64,000 nt of DNA. It comes from Desulfoplanes formicivorans. GTDB lineage: Bacteria > Desulfobacterota > Desulfovibrionia > Desulfovibrionales > Desulfomicrobiaceae. Position 1 is the stretch's first letter. Each line of letters opens with the position of its first letter. Location of the stretch: assembly GCF_001748225.1 (NCBI RefSeq), contig NZ_BDFE01000004.1, positions 1 through 64,000 on the forward strand, written 5' to 3'. Below, in pieces: positions 1-9,045 of the stretch. Under the pieces are notes generated by a model. That model was not told where the DNA came from and ran no database searches. It was given only the letters and a program-made list of their open reading frames with translations. The position numbers were made by a program, and so were the translations under genes.

Positions 1-769
1 TAGCCGGGAATAATTTTGTGCTCACATCATGAAATTATCCGTTTAAGTCTTTCCGTTTACTGTGAGCGACATTTTTACTTTTTGCAGGCAAATCATAATT
101 GACAATTTTAAACTACGTTAACTTCCTTGTCTGATACATCTTTTCTAAATCTTCTATACCATCCAGTCCACATTAAAATTATTAGAATCCAAAACAATGC
201 TCAGGGATAAGAATCCGCAAAAGCACAAGTGATAGGTGGTGGGACAAGATCGAATGCTTCAGCGGACGTAGCAATTGTGATCCTGCGCTGCTCGCCCGTA
301 AGGGCTGATTTCCTTTACTTGGAAAGACGAGATGATTTTAATTCCTCAGTCCCGCCACCAATGACATATAATCGGCACCTACTCCCAGACTTTCGACAAC
401 AGCTGGAACCACCACCGGGTTCGTCGGCCACCATCACGGCATCCGTTTTAAATTCAGCATCATAGATCATAAGTCCTGCAAATATTGATCATCCACTCCT
501 CCTGGTTGATTGTCAGGATAGAGACTTAACTCCGACTTCTCAAGTCTGGCCCTTGGAGCAGGACCCTCCTCCTTCCTTCCCGGCCTTCAATCACTCCACA
601 ATTGCATCCGCAACAAATCGTGATCTGCGCATGCAAAGCTCCCTGGGCGTTTTCCTAAAACCAAATTCACAAGCCTCGTTTTTCCACTTGCTCATCAAGG
701 AGAGTTTTGCTAGCAACGTTTGCACGTTAGCGCTAATGAAATAACATTCAAAAGGAAGGAACTAAAAAT
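1..769. other. Long gene-poor stretch with decayed frames
   Basis: No intact gene is supported. On the minus strand, short open pieces in different frames look like remnants of real protein sequence: one around 345-460 reads in part DAVMVADEP, followed after a frame change by a piece ending in GADYMSLVAGLRN, and one around 545-640 contains the cysteine-dense piece ICCGCNCGVIEG. They are broken by stops and frame changes. I could not name the parent gene. Just before the permease is a perfect 10-bp palindrome, TTAGCGCTAA, at 727-736. Confidence 0.5.
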
Positions 770-1732
770 ATGCAGGAAAATAAGTGGGTAATAGCGATAA
801 ACGAATTCTTGCACGTTGGCCTGGCCCTGGTAGCCATCATAGCGATCGTGTCCATCATCACAGGAATCATCCGGGAATATATCCCGCAGGAGAAGTTGCA
901 AAAAAAGCTGTCCAAGCATGAAAAATGCGGTCCGATAATAGGAGCCCTTTTGGGCATACTGACCCCCTTTTGCAGCGCATCAATGGTGCCCGTTGTTATG
1001 GGCATGGTCGAAGTGGGTGCATCCATGGGGACAATCTTTGGATTTCTGATCTCCGCACCACTATGTAACTTTGCTGTTGTCGGGTTGATTCTCGCCACCT
1101 TTGGCGTAAAAGTGGCCACAATCTATCTCATACTAACCCTGGGAGGGGCCATTCTTGCTGGATACATCATCAGAATCACGCCTTTAAAACATGAAATTCG
1201 TCGCAATATCACCAACAAGACGACTTGTTGTAGTGCGAACATGAATACATGTTCCAACACGTCCATACAGCCATTATCATCATGTTCTTGTGGTCAACCA
1301 CAAAAAACATGCGCAACCCATTATAGTCGCGTTGTTGCTGCCATGCCTTTTGCGTGGACACTCTTTAAACGTATTATTCCTTATATACTGATTGGTGCAG
1401 TCATAAGCGCTTTGTCGGCTGCCTTCCTGCCTGCGGATGTGGTTGAAAGGTACGTTGGCAATGATAGCTGGTATGCCATTCCGGTAGCTGCGACCATTGG
1501 AGTTCCGCTCTATCTGAGAATAGAAATGGCGATTCCCCTTCTGCAGGTTTTGATTGCAAAAGGGATGAGCATGGGGGCAGCGATGTCACTACTCATAGGC
1601 GGAACTGGTGCAAGCCTGCCGGAAATCGCGATTATTTCATCGGTACTCAAACCCAAGGCGGTTATCGCTTTTGTTTGTACCGTTATCCTGATCGCCATGG
1701 CTGGGGGATGGTTTTTTATCACCGTAAGTTAA
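770..1732 (+). CDS. Permease of the ArsP_1/DUF318 family (metal or organoarsenical efflux type)
   Basis: A 320-residue multi-pass inner-membrane protein. The N-terminal half has the family hallmark TPFCSASMVPVV after a KxxKCGPIIGALLG stretch, and the C-terminal half has the matching LLIGGTGASLPE repeat, as expected for the two-bundle DUF318 permeases that export methylarsenicals or metal ions. Between the halves, at about residues 150-185, lies a hydrophilic loop with nine cysteines (CC, C, C, CSC, C), suggesting metal binding. The start has an AGGAAGGA ribosome site. The ArsR-type regulator at 2506-2913 and the small membrane protein between them fit a metal or metalloid resistance cassette. 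The substrate cannot be told from sequence. Confidence 0.85.
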   Translation: MQENKWVIAINEFLHVGLALVAIIAIVSIITGIIREYIPQEKLQKKLSKHEKCGPIIGALLGILTPFCSASMVPVVMGMVEVGASMGTIFGFLISAPLCNFAVVGLILATFGVKVATIYLILTLGGAILAGYIIRITPLKHEIRRNITNKTTCCSANMNTCSNTSIQPLSSCSCGQPQKTCATHYSRVVAAMPFAWTLFKRIIPYILIGAVISALSAAFLPADVVERYVGNDSWYAIPVAATIGVPLYLRIEMAIPLLQVLIAKGMSMGAAMSLLIGGTGASLPEIAIISSVLKPKAVIAFVCTVILIAMAGGWFFITVS

Positions 1733-2070
1733 CCCCTACGCAGCGTACCCCAATAGCAGAAAATCTTTCCTGAGCGTCTGTTATTGGGGTACGCCCCAGT
1801 TTCATGAAAATAACTTTCTGATTTTTTTGAATTTATATATCATGCTGCTGGAAACATAGACAACAAAAAGCCGCATGACACATATGCAACACCATCAAGA
1901 ATATATGATTATTACAGTTAAAAATATATTCAAAAACATACCGTATACTTTTAGATTGAACACATTATGATGCATGCGCTTTTGAATACATAAAATATGG
2001 CAATCACATTGCGCTATACAATATAAAATTGTCATAAAATGCTCATTTACAAACAAAAAAGACAAAACCA
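1733..2070. other. AT-rich intergenic region with a long hairpin
   Basis: Apart from the inverted repeat at 1743-1794 this stretch is AT-rich and holds no credible gene. It probably contains the promoter of the small membrane protein at 2071. Confidence 0.5.
1743..1794. terminator. 18-bp inverted repeat after the permease
   Basis: The arms 1743-1760 and 1777-1794 pair over 18 bp with a single G-U wobble and a 16-base loop. It lies ten bases after the permease stop codon. There is no T-run on either side, so it may act as an mRNA 3'-end stabiliser or a protein site rather than a classical intrinsic terminator. Confidence 0.55.
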
Positions 2071-2370
2071 ATGAAACTTGATTTTTTACGAAGTATTAAA
2101 TATTTGTGCCCGTACACTCATATCTGGCGAGCTGTGCGCTGTATGTTCGCTGAAAAGAAAATACCAGCAACAGCCAGACAGGGTGCTCTCATTGCGTTGC
2201 TGGGGTTGTCCTGCCCTCTGTTCTGGATTGCCTATTTTTCTGGTGCCAGCAGGGAGGAGTTGGTCTTTCATGGATTGCATTCTGCGATGGTTTTCGTTGT
2301 AGGCATTATTTTATTCCTGATCGGAATCATGAAAGACATCAAACGCAAAAACCAGAATAGAAATGAGTGA
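2071..2370 (+). CDS. Small two-span membrane protein
   Basis: A 99-residue protein with two predicted hydrophobic segments, about residues 36-54 and 68-88, and a basic tail (KDIKRKNQNRN). It has no motif I recognise. It lies between the DUF318 permease and the ArsR-type regulator in the same AT-rich block, so it may be part of the same resistance cassette. No good ribosome site precedes the ATG, which leaves the start uncertain. Confidence 0.55.
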   Translation: MKLDFLRSIKYLCPYTHIWRAVRCMFAEKKIPATARQGALIALLGLSCPLFWIAYFSGASREELVFHGLHSAMVFVVGIILFLIGIMKDIKRKNQNRNE

Positions 2371-2381
2371 ACACACAAGTC

Positions 2382-2413
2382 ATCAAATCGAACTATTGTT
2401 CGTTCGTTTTGAT
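2382..2413. promoter_or_regulatory. Possible ArsR-type operator
   Basis: An interrupted inverted repeat: outer arms ATCAAA (2382-2387) and TTTGAT (2408-2413), inner arms CGAAC (2389-2393) and GTTCG (2398-2402). It lies about 95 bp upstream of the ArsR-type gene, a usual place for autoregulation. Assignment is inference from symmetry and location. Confidence 0.4.
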
Positions 2414-2505
2414 TGATTCGCACAAACAGGATCTTATATTTTTATATATCGATCTATCCCTACCTTTTATAGTTGGTCAAACAATACATATTGGAGCATA
2501 AAAAA

Positions 2506-2913
2506 ATGTTATCAGACAACAACTTTTATGTGCGGGCATTAAAAGCATTATCAGAACCAAACAGATTACGTCTATTCTGGCTTCTTGTTCAGATAGACGA
2601 ACGCATCTGCGTAGCCGAAGCCATAGATGTACTTGGTGATTCATACTATAATGTTTCACGAAACTTAAAGACATTATTAATGGCGGATCTTGTTTTTGCA
2701 GAAAAGGAAGGAAAATGGGTTTTTTACACCCTCAAGAAAGGAAATCATCCGTTCAGAATCAACATATTAAATGCAGTACGAAGTATTCCCGAAGAAGAAT
2801 TCATGGATGAAATCAAAAAATGCAAATTGCGTCTTACCTTGCGCCAGAATGGCAGGTGCGTCATAGGGCCAGGCAGCAAGGAATGGGAAGAACTGAGCTC
2901 CTGCGGAGTATAG
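2506..2913 (+). CDS. ArsR/SmtB-family winged-helix regulator
   Basis: A 135-residue repressor-type protein. Near the N-terminus ALKALSEPNRLRLFWLL is the typical first helices of the ArsR fold; DSYYNVSRNLKTLLMADLV is the recognition-helix region and KEGKWVFYTL the wing. Cysteines follow the first helix (RICVAEA) and lie near the C-terminus (KKCK, GRCV, SSCGV), possible metal ligands. The ATG at 2506 is preferred over a TTG at 2473 because a GGAG ribosome site sits nine bases before it. It most likely represses its own gene and the permease cassette upstream when metal or metalloid is absent. Confidence 0.88.
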   Translation: MLSDNNFYVRALKALSEPNRLRLFWLLVQIDERICVAEAIDVLGDSYYNVSRNLKTLLMADLVFAEKEGKWVFYTLKKGNHPFRINILNAVRSIPEEEFMDEIKKCKLRLTLRQNGRCVIGPGSKEWEELSSCGV

Positions 2914-3486
2914 CCTGCCGGGATAGACGAATTACCCTCCACCACCGCCCTTTTTTCCTCACCCCCCTCTTTTGACACCAAAAACCGTGGTTCCGGATAA
3001 CACCCCTGGTACCGCAGGCGCTCATTGCCCAAAAATCTGTCTTATTGCTTCCACAACACACGCCCATCTGACCGTGCAAACAGGCCCAGCCCCAAGGTTC
3101 CGGCTTGAAAAAACGTGCCGGGAGCTTTGACCGGCAAGGCGAACAACGCATTGCATGTGTTTGCTATTATCGAAACAGTCCGGTCAGGCTCAACCTTGAG
3201 AACGCGTCCCTTCAGCTGACCCTGCCCCATACCCTGACCCGACGTCTCCCATTCTTGCGCACGATTTTCCACCTGATTCCGAGAGCGGGCATGGACCCGG
3301 TCCGGATGGAAACTGGACGAATTCCGCCACACAAACATGTCTGCGATTTTTCGATGAGCCTGTATGGTGCCCACGGCACATGGAACAGCATGCTCCTTCT
3401 TTCAGCTTTCCAGGCATGGCTCTGGCAATGTTTTTACTCTCGTGATATGCACAGGGGATGATAAACCTTCAAACCCGGAGGGTAGC
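2914..3486. other. Intergenic region with possible ABC-ATPase remnant
   Basis: No intact gene. The minus strand carries the remnant described at 3042-3374. The last bases, GGAGG at 3477-3481, are the ribosome site of the alcohol dehydrogenase. Confidence 0.5.
3042..3374 (-). pseudogene. Possible 3' remnant of an ABC transporter ATPase (TOBE-like tail)
   Basis: An open minus-strand frame of about 110 codons. Its end, from GRVLKVEPDRTVSI through FARSDGRVLW, resembles a TOBE domain, the small C-terminal beta domain of molybdate/tungstate or spermidine-type ABC ATPases, and the piece HRKIADMFVWRN resembles the linker just before it. No ATPase core (Walker A, signature motif) is present upstream because the alcohol dehydrogenase occupies that space. 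The resemblance is by eye and the frame may be chance. Confidence 0.3.
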
Positions 3487-4668
3487 ATGGCTGTTATCGA
3501 ACAGGTATACGGATTTTTTATTCCCAGCGTCACACTGATCGGCATTGGAGCTTCCAAGGAAATTCCCGCGCGCATCAAGGCGCTTGGGGCCCAAAACCCC
3601 CTTCTTGTCACGGACAAGGGCATCACTGCTGCAGGAATCACCAAAACCATTACCGATCTGCTGGATGCAGCCGGCCTGGCATACGCGATCTATGACGAAA
3701 CCGTACCCAATCCCACGGACACCAATGTTGCAGACGGAGTACAAGCATACAAGGACGCCCATTGCGATTCGCTTATTTCCCTGGGCGGAGGAAGCTCTCA
3801 CGACTGCGGCAAGGGTGTGGGGCTCGTCATTGCCAATGGCGGCACAATACATGATTTTGAGGGGCTGGATAAAGCAACCAATCCTCTGCCTCCGTATCTT
3901 GCCGTGAATACCACGGCAGGAACGGCCAGTGAAATGACCCGGTTCTGCATCATCACGGATACTTCCAGGAAGATCAAAATGGCCATTGTAGACTGGAGGG
4001 TCACGCCGGACATAGCCATTGATGACCCCAAGCTCATGATGGGGATGCCTCCTGGACTTACGGCAGCAACAGGCATGGATGCCCTGACCCATGCCATTGA
4101 AGCGTATGTCTCCACCATTGCCACCCCCATGACCGACTGCTGTGCCCAAAAAGCCATTGAACTGATCGCACAGTATCTGCCCAAGGCGGTTGCCAACGGG
4201 CAGGACATCAAGGCCCGGGATAAAATGTGTTATGCCCAGTATCTCGCCGGCATGGCCTTTAACAATGCCAGCCTCGGCCATGTCCATGCCATGGCTCACC
4301 AGCTGGGCGGTTTCTACGATCTGCCCCATGGGGAATGCAACGCCATCCTGCTGCCCCATGTGGAACGGTTCAACCTTATTTCCAACATTGATCGCTTTGC
4401 AGATATTGCCATGTTCATGGGGGTCAATATCGAAGGCCTCTCCCAACGGGATGCTGCGGAATTGGCTCTGGAGGCCATTGTCCAGCTGTCATCTGATGTG
4501 GGTATCCCCAAGGGGCTCATTGAACTGGGCAAGCGCTATGGCAAAGAGATTAAGGAAGAAGATATCCCCATTATGACTGCTAACGCCCAAAAAGATGCCT
4601 GTGGGCTGACCAACCCGCGCTGCATGAAGGCCGAAGATGTGGCTGCCATTTACAAAACGGCTTTGTAA
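3487..4668 (+). CDS. Iron-containing alcohol dehydrogenase (group III)
   Basis: A 393-residue NAD(P)-dependent alcohol/aldehyde dehydrogenase. Visible are the nucleotide-binding LGGGSSHDCGK at about residue 100, NTTAGTASEMTRF, and the iron-site region DALTHAIEAYVST followed by GHVHAMAHQLGG and DLPHGECNAILLPHV, which supply the metal histidines. This is the family of clostridial and Desulfovibrio ethanol and 1,3-propanediol dehydrogenases. The reading frame extends upstream, but the ATG at 3487 has a GGAGG site and matches the family start. It probably interconverts ethanol or other short alcohols with aldehydes in the cytoplasm. It stands alone with its own terminator. Confidence 0.95.
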   Translation: MAVIEQVYGFFIPSVTLIGIGASKEIPARIKALGAQNPLLVTDKGITAAGITKTITDLLDAAGLAYAIYDETVPNPTDTNVADGVQAYKDAHCDSLISLGGGSSHDCGKGVGLVIANGGTIHDFEGLDKATNPLPPYLAVNTTAGTASEMTRFCIITDTSRKIKMAIVDWRVTPDIAIDDPKLMMGMPPGLTAATGMDALTHAIEAYVSTIATPMTDCCAQKAIELIAQYLPKAVANGQDIKARDKMCYAQYLAGMAFNNASLGHVHAMAHQLGGFYDLPHGECNAILLPHVERFNLISNIDRFADIAMFMGVNIEGLSQRDAAELALEAIVQLSSDVGIPKGLIELGKRYGKEIKEEDIPIMTANAQKDACGLTNPRCMKAEDVAAIYKTAL

Positions 4669-5461
4669 CGCTTCGCTTGCACTGAAAGCCCTCATGTCGG
4701 AGCGATGCAAGTCAAACAACGATATAACGCCAACAAGCCGGACAGGACATACCTGCCCGGCTTGTTGGCCATCAGCCGGTCATAAGCAATTATCCTCTCC
4801 CCTTGTCCCGGCAATCACCTGGGCACATTCGTTCCCGGACCTCCAAAATCAAAGCAGGCTGCAACATGACCGCGCCTGCATGAACATCCTTCCCTCCTCC
4901 CTTGTATACCCTAAAGACGATTGAACCAGCATACAAAAGATTTCAGATTGCCAACCCCAAACAGCGCCAACGGATTTGATTGCCGTGCAACCGAACGTGA
5001 AAATGGCCATCGTCTTTGAAAAGGGCTTTGTGCACGGCCATGTCGCCCCGCAAGCAACGCCCATCGCACAGACACAATCCAGACTGGCATGGATGGTGCC
5101 GTTGGATGAAACGGTAATCCCTGTGTACAGACGTAAGCCCATCAACAACCATGGCCAAAATGTTGCAGAGTCTACCAGGGCCATCCACTGTTTATGGACA
5201 GTTGTTTCCCGCGTTACATAAACTTCCAGGTCAGGTTCTTTTCAACACCACAGAAAAATGATCTGCTGGCTACAGCGTACTGCACATGCAAATCCATGCG
5301 GCCCTATTGTGAAATATCTGAAAACACATCTGATGGCCTGGGACAGGCAATTCAAAAACCTATTTATACCAATATTTTTCATCAAACACGATTTACGACA
5401 AAAAAATACATGCAGATATATACAAATATTTGTATACCCATAAATCGCAGGCATAAAAAAA
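4669..5461. other. 793-bp intergenic region
   Basis: Besides the hairpin at 4729-4768 I see no gene. Short frames on the minus strand between 4849 and 5188 lack ribosome sites and recognisable motifs. From about 5237 the sequence becomes AT-rich and runs into the acyltransferase gene, for which it must hold the promoter. Confidence 0.45.
4729..4769 (+). terminator. Hairpin after the alcohol dehydrogenase
   Basis: The stem pairs CCAACAAGCCGG with CCGGCTTGTTGG and, after one A/C mismatch, CAGG with CCTG; the loop is ACATA. It lies 61 bp after the stop codon. No clear T-run follows. Confidence 0.6.
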
Positions 5462-7402
5462 ATGAGTTCCATCAAGTATCGCCCGGAAATAGACGGATTA
5501 CGAGCTGTGGCTGTTATACCAGTTATCCTGTTTCACATGGATATTCCGTGGATTCCTGGTGGATTCCTTGGTGTTGATGTTTTTTTCGTGATATCAGGGT
5601 ATCTCATTACCTCAATAATATTAAAAGAACATGAAAGAAATACCTTTTCCTTCAAGCAATTCTGGTTGCGGAGAGTACGAAGGATATTGCCGGTTTTGAT
5701 TGCAATGGTTTTTGCTTCCCTCACTGCCGGGTATATGATCCTCTACAAACCGGATATAAACGACCTGGGGCAGCAGGGCATGGCTTCTTTGTTGTCAGTG
5801 GCCAATATCAGCCACTGGTTGCTTGAGGGCAACTATTGGGGAGCCAATGCGGAAGCTTCTCCTTTTTTACACACATGGTCTTTGTCTGTTGAAGAGCAAT
5901 TTTATTTTTTCTTTCCGATTATACTTATATTTCTTTTAAAATATTATAGCAGATACATTGTTCATATTTTATGTTTCTGTGTTGCAGCCAGCTTATCATT
6001 ATTTATATATGGATCAAAATTTCATCCAGAAGCAACGTTTTATTTGCTTCCAACACGTGCATGGGAACTAGGAACAGGATGCCTGCTTGCCATTTTATAC
6101 ACAAAATACAATTCAAGAATATTTTTTAGCAATACTTTTTTTGCTTTTTCAGGACTTGCTTTTATTTTAACATCTTTTTTTATCATTTCCGGAGAATCCG
6201 AAATATCATATTTGTTTGCAGCACCTGTTTTTGGGTCTGCATGCGTTATTGCTTTTTCAAACCAAAAAAATAATTTTGTTTACAAGATACTATCAATTCC
6301 AATCATTGTTTACATTGGGAAAATATCATATTCGTTATACATATGGCATTGGCCTGTGCTAATATACTCAAAAAATATTTCTTTGAAAGAAGATATCCAG
6401 TTTTCATTTTTTACGAAACTATTCATAATGTTTTTACTGTCCATTTTTTCATATTCAGTCATTGAAAAATATACTCGGAAAAACATAAAAATAGTCCCGT
6501 ATATTTTTTTAATGCTTTTTTCTATTCTTTTCTATGCTTATGACCTGTCAGCTTCAAAGCATACAGAAGATATTTCTGGATTTACCAGAACCGAGTGGAA
6601 AGGAAATATGTACAACGTATCCCCGTATCAAGCATCTCCAAACACCATACCCAAAAGGATGCAGGGCATAACTGTTCGAAAAAAGATTCGTATGAACAAA
6701 GACCAATACCTGCGTGAGGGTATTAAAAAAATATATGGTTCAAAATTACCAGAAATTATGGTTTTTGGGGACTCACACGCACTCATGTGGTCAGGACTTC
6801 TGGATGAAGTTGCAAAAGATACACGAACTTCCATTTGCTTTTATGGTGCAGAAGGCACGCCAACATTCTTTTCAATTCCGGTACAAAAGGCCCAAGGTAC
6901 GCGCTATTTTACTGCCGATGAAAAATATGTATTTGATACGTCAAGGCTTCGATGCTTAAAAGAGTGGAAACCCAAAATTGTCATTATTGCAGCAAGATGG
7001 TCCAATAAGAACATTGAAAAAACCCAAGACCTGCTTGAGTATATCGGAACAATCGGATCGCAGGTTTTTTTGATTGAAGATCCGCCAGAACTGTTTTTTG
7101 GGGATAAAAATGCTCCCCAATACCTCTCATTTTTAGGCATCGTTCCCAAGAAGGGAACCATGCGATATATACAACATGTACATAATCCCGACTATGAGAA
7201 AGGACGATCCCTCATACGTACCATTTCAAAAAAATATTCTTATTGCCATATTATCCCTACAGCAGATCTGTATATAAACAATGACATGACACTTGTCGTG
7301 AAAGACAACGATTGTTTATATATAGATGATGATCATTTAAGCACACAGGGGTCTTTGATTGCCTACACAAGGATACTTAACTACCTGTCCCTTTTTATTT
7401 AA
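5462..7402 (+). CDS. Acyltransferase-3 / SGNH-hydrolase two-domain membrane protein (OafA type)
   Basis: A 646-residue protein. The N-terminal ~370 residues are the ten-span acyltransferase-3 domain, with the signature RPEIDGLRAVAV followed by FHMD, GGFLGVDVFFVISGYLI and SFLRRR-type positions (LRRVRR). The C-terminal part is a periplasmic SGNH domain: GDSHALMW supplies the catalytic Ser near residue 439 and DDDHLS near the end supplies Asp and His. Such proteins O-acetylate surface polysaccharide or lipopolysaccharide. It is a lone gene, clearly AT-richer than most of the window and with AT-biased codons, which suggests horizontal acquisition and variable surface chemistry. Confidence 0.93.
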   Translation: MSSIKYRPEIDGLRAVAVIPVILFHMDIPWIPGGFLGVDVFFVISGYLITSIILKEHERNTFSFKQFWLRRVRRILPVLIAMVFASLTAGYMILYKPDINDLGQQGMASLLSVANISHWLLEGNYWGANAEASPFLHTWSLSVEEQFYFFFPIILIFLLKYYSRYIVHILCFCVAASLSLFIYGSKFHPEATFYLLPTRAWELGTGCLLAILYTKYNSRIFFSNTFFAFSGLAFILTSFFIISGESEISYLFAAPVFGSACVIAFSNQKNNFVYKILSIPIIVYIGKISYSLYIWHWPVLIYSKNISLKEDIQFSFFTKLFIMFLLSIFSYSVIEKYTRKNIKIVPYIFLMLFSILFYAYDLSASKHTEDISGFTRTEWKGNMYNVSPYQASPNTIPKRMQGITVRKKIRMNKDQYLREGIKKIYGSKLPEIMVFGDSHALMWSGLLDEVAKDTRTSICFYGAEGTPTFFSIPVQKAQGTRYFTADEKYVFDTSRLRCLKEWKPKIVIIAARWSNKNIEKTQDLLEYIGTIGSQVFLIEDPPELFFGDKNAPQYLSFLGIVPKKGTMRYIQHVHNPDYEKGRSLIRTISKKYSYCHIIPTADLYINNDMTLVVKDNDCLYIDDDHLSTQGSLIAYTRILNYLSLFI

Positions 7403-7570
7403 TTTTAAAACATGTTAAATATATTCAAATAGTAACAAAAACGTATCCATGCACTCAGATGCACTCTCAAAAAAATCAGTTCAGCGATTGTGTGCACAAA
7501 CAGTCCATCCCCGGACCCCTTGTTGTTCACAATTGTTCATCATTGTCATCCAACCTTACAGGAGAACCCC

Positions 7571-8221
7571 ATGTCCCTCACTGAAAAGCTGGCAGAACTA
7601 AAGGCCCAGAATCTGGCAAAGATTCCTAAGGACGCCCAGAAGATCATGCTTGCCGATCTGGAAAAACTGGCCAAGTCGGACCTGGTGGAAAACGCACCCA
7701 AACAAGGCGACACCCTTAAGGACTTTACGCTGCCAAACCACAACGGCGAAACCCGCCATCTTGCGACTCTTCGACAAAACGGCCCAGTGGTCATCATCTT
7801 TTACCGCGGGGGATGGTGCCCCTACTGCAATATGGAACTGCACGCCTACCAGCAGGCCCTGCCAGACATCAAGGCAGCAGGAGCAACCCTGGTGGCAATC
7901 ACCCCGGAACTTCCTGATGCCTCTCTTACAACGGCTGAAAAACATGGACTGGAGTTTGAGGTTCTTACGGACCAAAACTCCACGTATGCCCGCGAAATCG
8001 GCATCGTCTTCACTCTGTCCCAGGAGTTGCGCCCCATCTATACAAGCTTTGGCATTGATATCGAAGGACACAACGGGAAAAATCAATTTGACCTGCCCCT
8101 TGCTGCAACCTTTGTGGTCGATACCAACGGCACCATTGCCTATGCTTTTGTTGCTGCAGACTATACCCTGCGCGCCGACCCGGCTGACGTTGTAAAGGCA
8201 CTGCGATCCCTTAAAAAATAA
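7571..8221 (+). CDS. Peroxiredoxin-like protein (AhpC/TSA family)
   Basis: A 216-residue thioredoxin-fold protein. The active-site segment IIFYRGGWCPYCNMEL, around residues 75-90, has a C-x2-C pair typical of the peroxiredoxin-like/redoxin group (rather than the single peroxidatic Cys of classical AhpC). DFTLPNHNGE is the usual start of the fold, and LAATFVVDTNGTI contains the late beta strand. The N-terminal ~45 residues are a charged helical extension. The ATG at 7571 follows an AGGAGA site and is preferred to upstream starts. It likely reduces peroxides or disulfides in the cytoplasm, part of oxygen defence in an anaerobe. Confidence 0.88.
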   Translation: MSLTEKLAELKAQNLAKIPKDAQKIMLADLEKLAKSDLVENAPKQGDTLKDFTLPNHNGETRHLATLRQNGPVVIIFYRGGWCPYCNMELHAYQQALPDIKAAGATLVAITPELPDASLTTAEKHGLEFEVLTDQNSTYAREIGIVFTLSQELRPIYTSFGIDIEGHNGKNQFDLPLAATFVVDTNGTIAYAFVAADYTLRADPADVVKALRSLKK

Positions 8222-8395
8222 TCCACCCGAAAACACAAAATCCCTGCATCTGGGTGTTGTTGCAAGCCCCTCTCACGGCATGGAAGACAACTCGTTGGGG
8301 TTCACGGCACAACGTGTTGCCCTGCCAGGAACAGCAGGCTGCCCGTTGGGAGATCAAAAAAGGTAATCCCATGTGACCAACAGGATGGAACACGG

Positions 8396-8746
8396 ATGAA
8401 TATCAAGATCCATCGTATATATGATGATGACGTGCCCCAGGGATATCGCGCTCTTGTGGATCGGTTGTGGCCACGCGGTATTTCAAAGGAAGCAGCCCAT
8501 CTTGACGGCCATTGGAAAGACCTGGCTCCAAGCAACGGACTGCGCATCTGGTTTGGTCATGATCCTGGGAAATGGAATGAATTCAGGAAACGCTACCTGG
8601 ACGAACTGCGCACCAACAAACACAGGGCCCAGGAACATCTTAAAGAGGTGGACAGGCAAAACCTTGTTCTCCTGTACGGTGCAAAAGACAGAAAACACAA
8701 CCACGCTCATGTTCTGAAAGACTTCCTGGCAAAGCTGACCTCATAA
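8396..8746 (+). CDS. DUF488 family protein
   Basis: A 116-residue protein covering a complete DUF488 domain. The start, NIKIHRIYDDDVPQGYRALVDRLWPRG, followed by HLDGHWKDLAPSNGLRIWFGHDP, and the end, LLYGAKDRKHNHAHVLKDFL, are the family's conserved blocks. The biochemical role of the family is unsettled. It is a single gene downstream of the peroxiredoxin with a 174-bp gap; no functional link is evident. Confidence 0.9.
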   Translation: MNIKIHRIYDDDVPQGYRALVDRLWPRGISKEAAHLDGHWKDLAPSNGLRIWFGHDPGKWNEFRKRYLDELRTNKHRAQEHLKEVDRQNLVLLYGAKDRKHNHAHVLKDFLAKLTS

Positions 8747-9045
8747 CCTGCCGCGATTGTGCTGGGTCACATGGTGTTCGGCTGGTCTTGGCACGGGGAA
8801 CGCGGTTGCGGGCATCCAAACCTTCATTGACGCGACAGATTCTCGTGGCAACAGAAAAAAGGGACTATGACCCGCAAACCGTGTCTTCGTGCCAGAGGTG
8901 CTGTTGCAGGCCAAGAGCGTGACAAGGATGCTGCCTTGAGGTCGTTTATTGAACGATTGCTCAAAAAGCATTGACACTACTTCCTCCTTTTTTTAACTTG
9001 ATCATTCATTCAAGAAAGCAACGTTCCTTTTACCCCGGAGAAACA
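8747..9045. pseudogene. Intergenic region with possible corrinoid-protein remnant
   Basis: No intact gene. In the plus frame around 8790-8937 the translation includes GTGNAVAGIQTFIDATDS, then a stop, then RVFVPEVLLQAKSVTRMLP before another stop. The second piece resembles the FVPEVLL segment at the end of the helical cap of B12-binding methyltransferase corrinoid proteins. This may be a decayed gene. The resemblance is short and judged by eye. Confidence 0.25.

Noticed and set aside
4849-5188. Minus-strand frames upstream of the acyltransferase
   Set aside because: A vague resemblance to a cysteine-containing domain was considered, but no start signal or convincing motif could be found.
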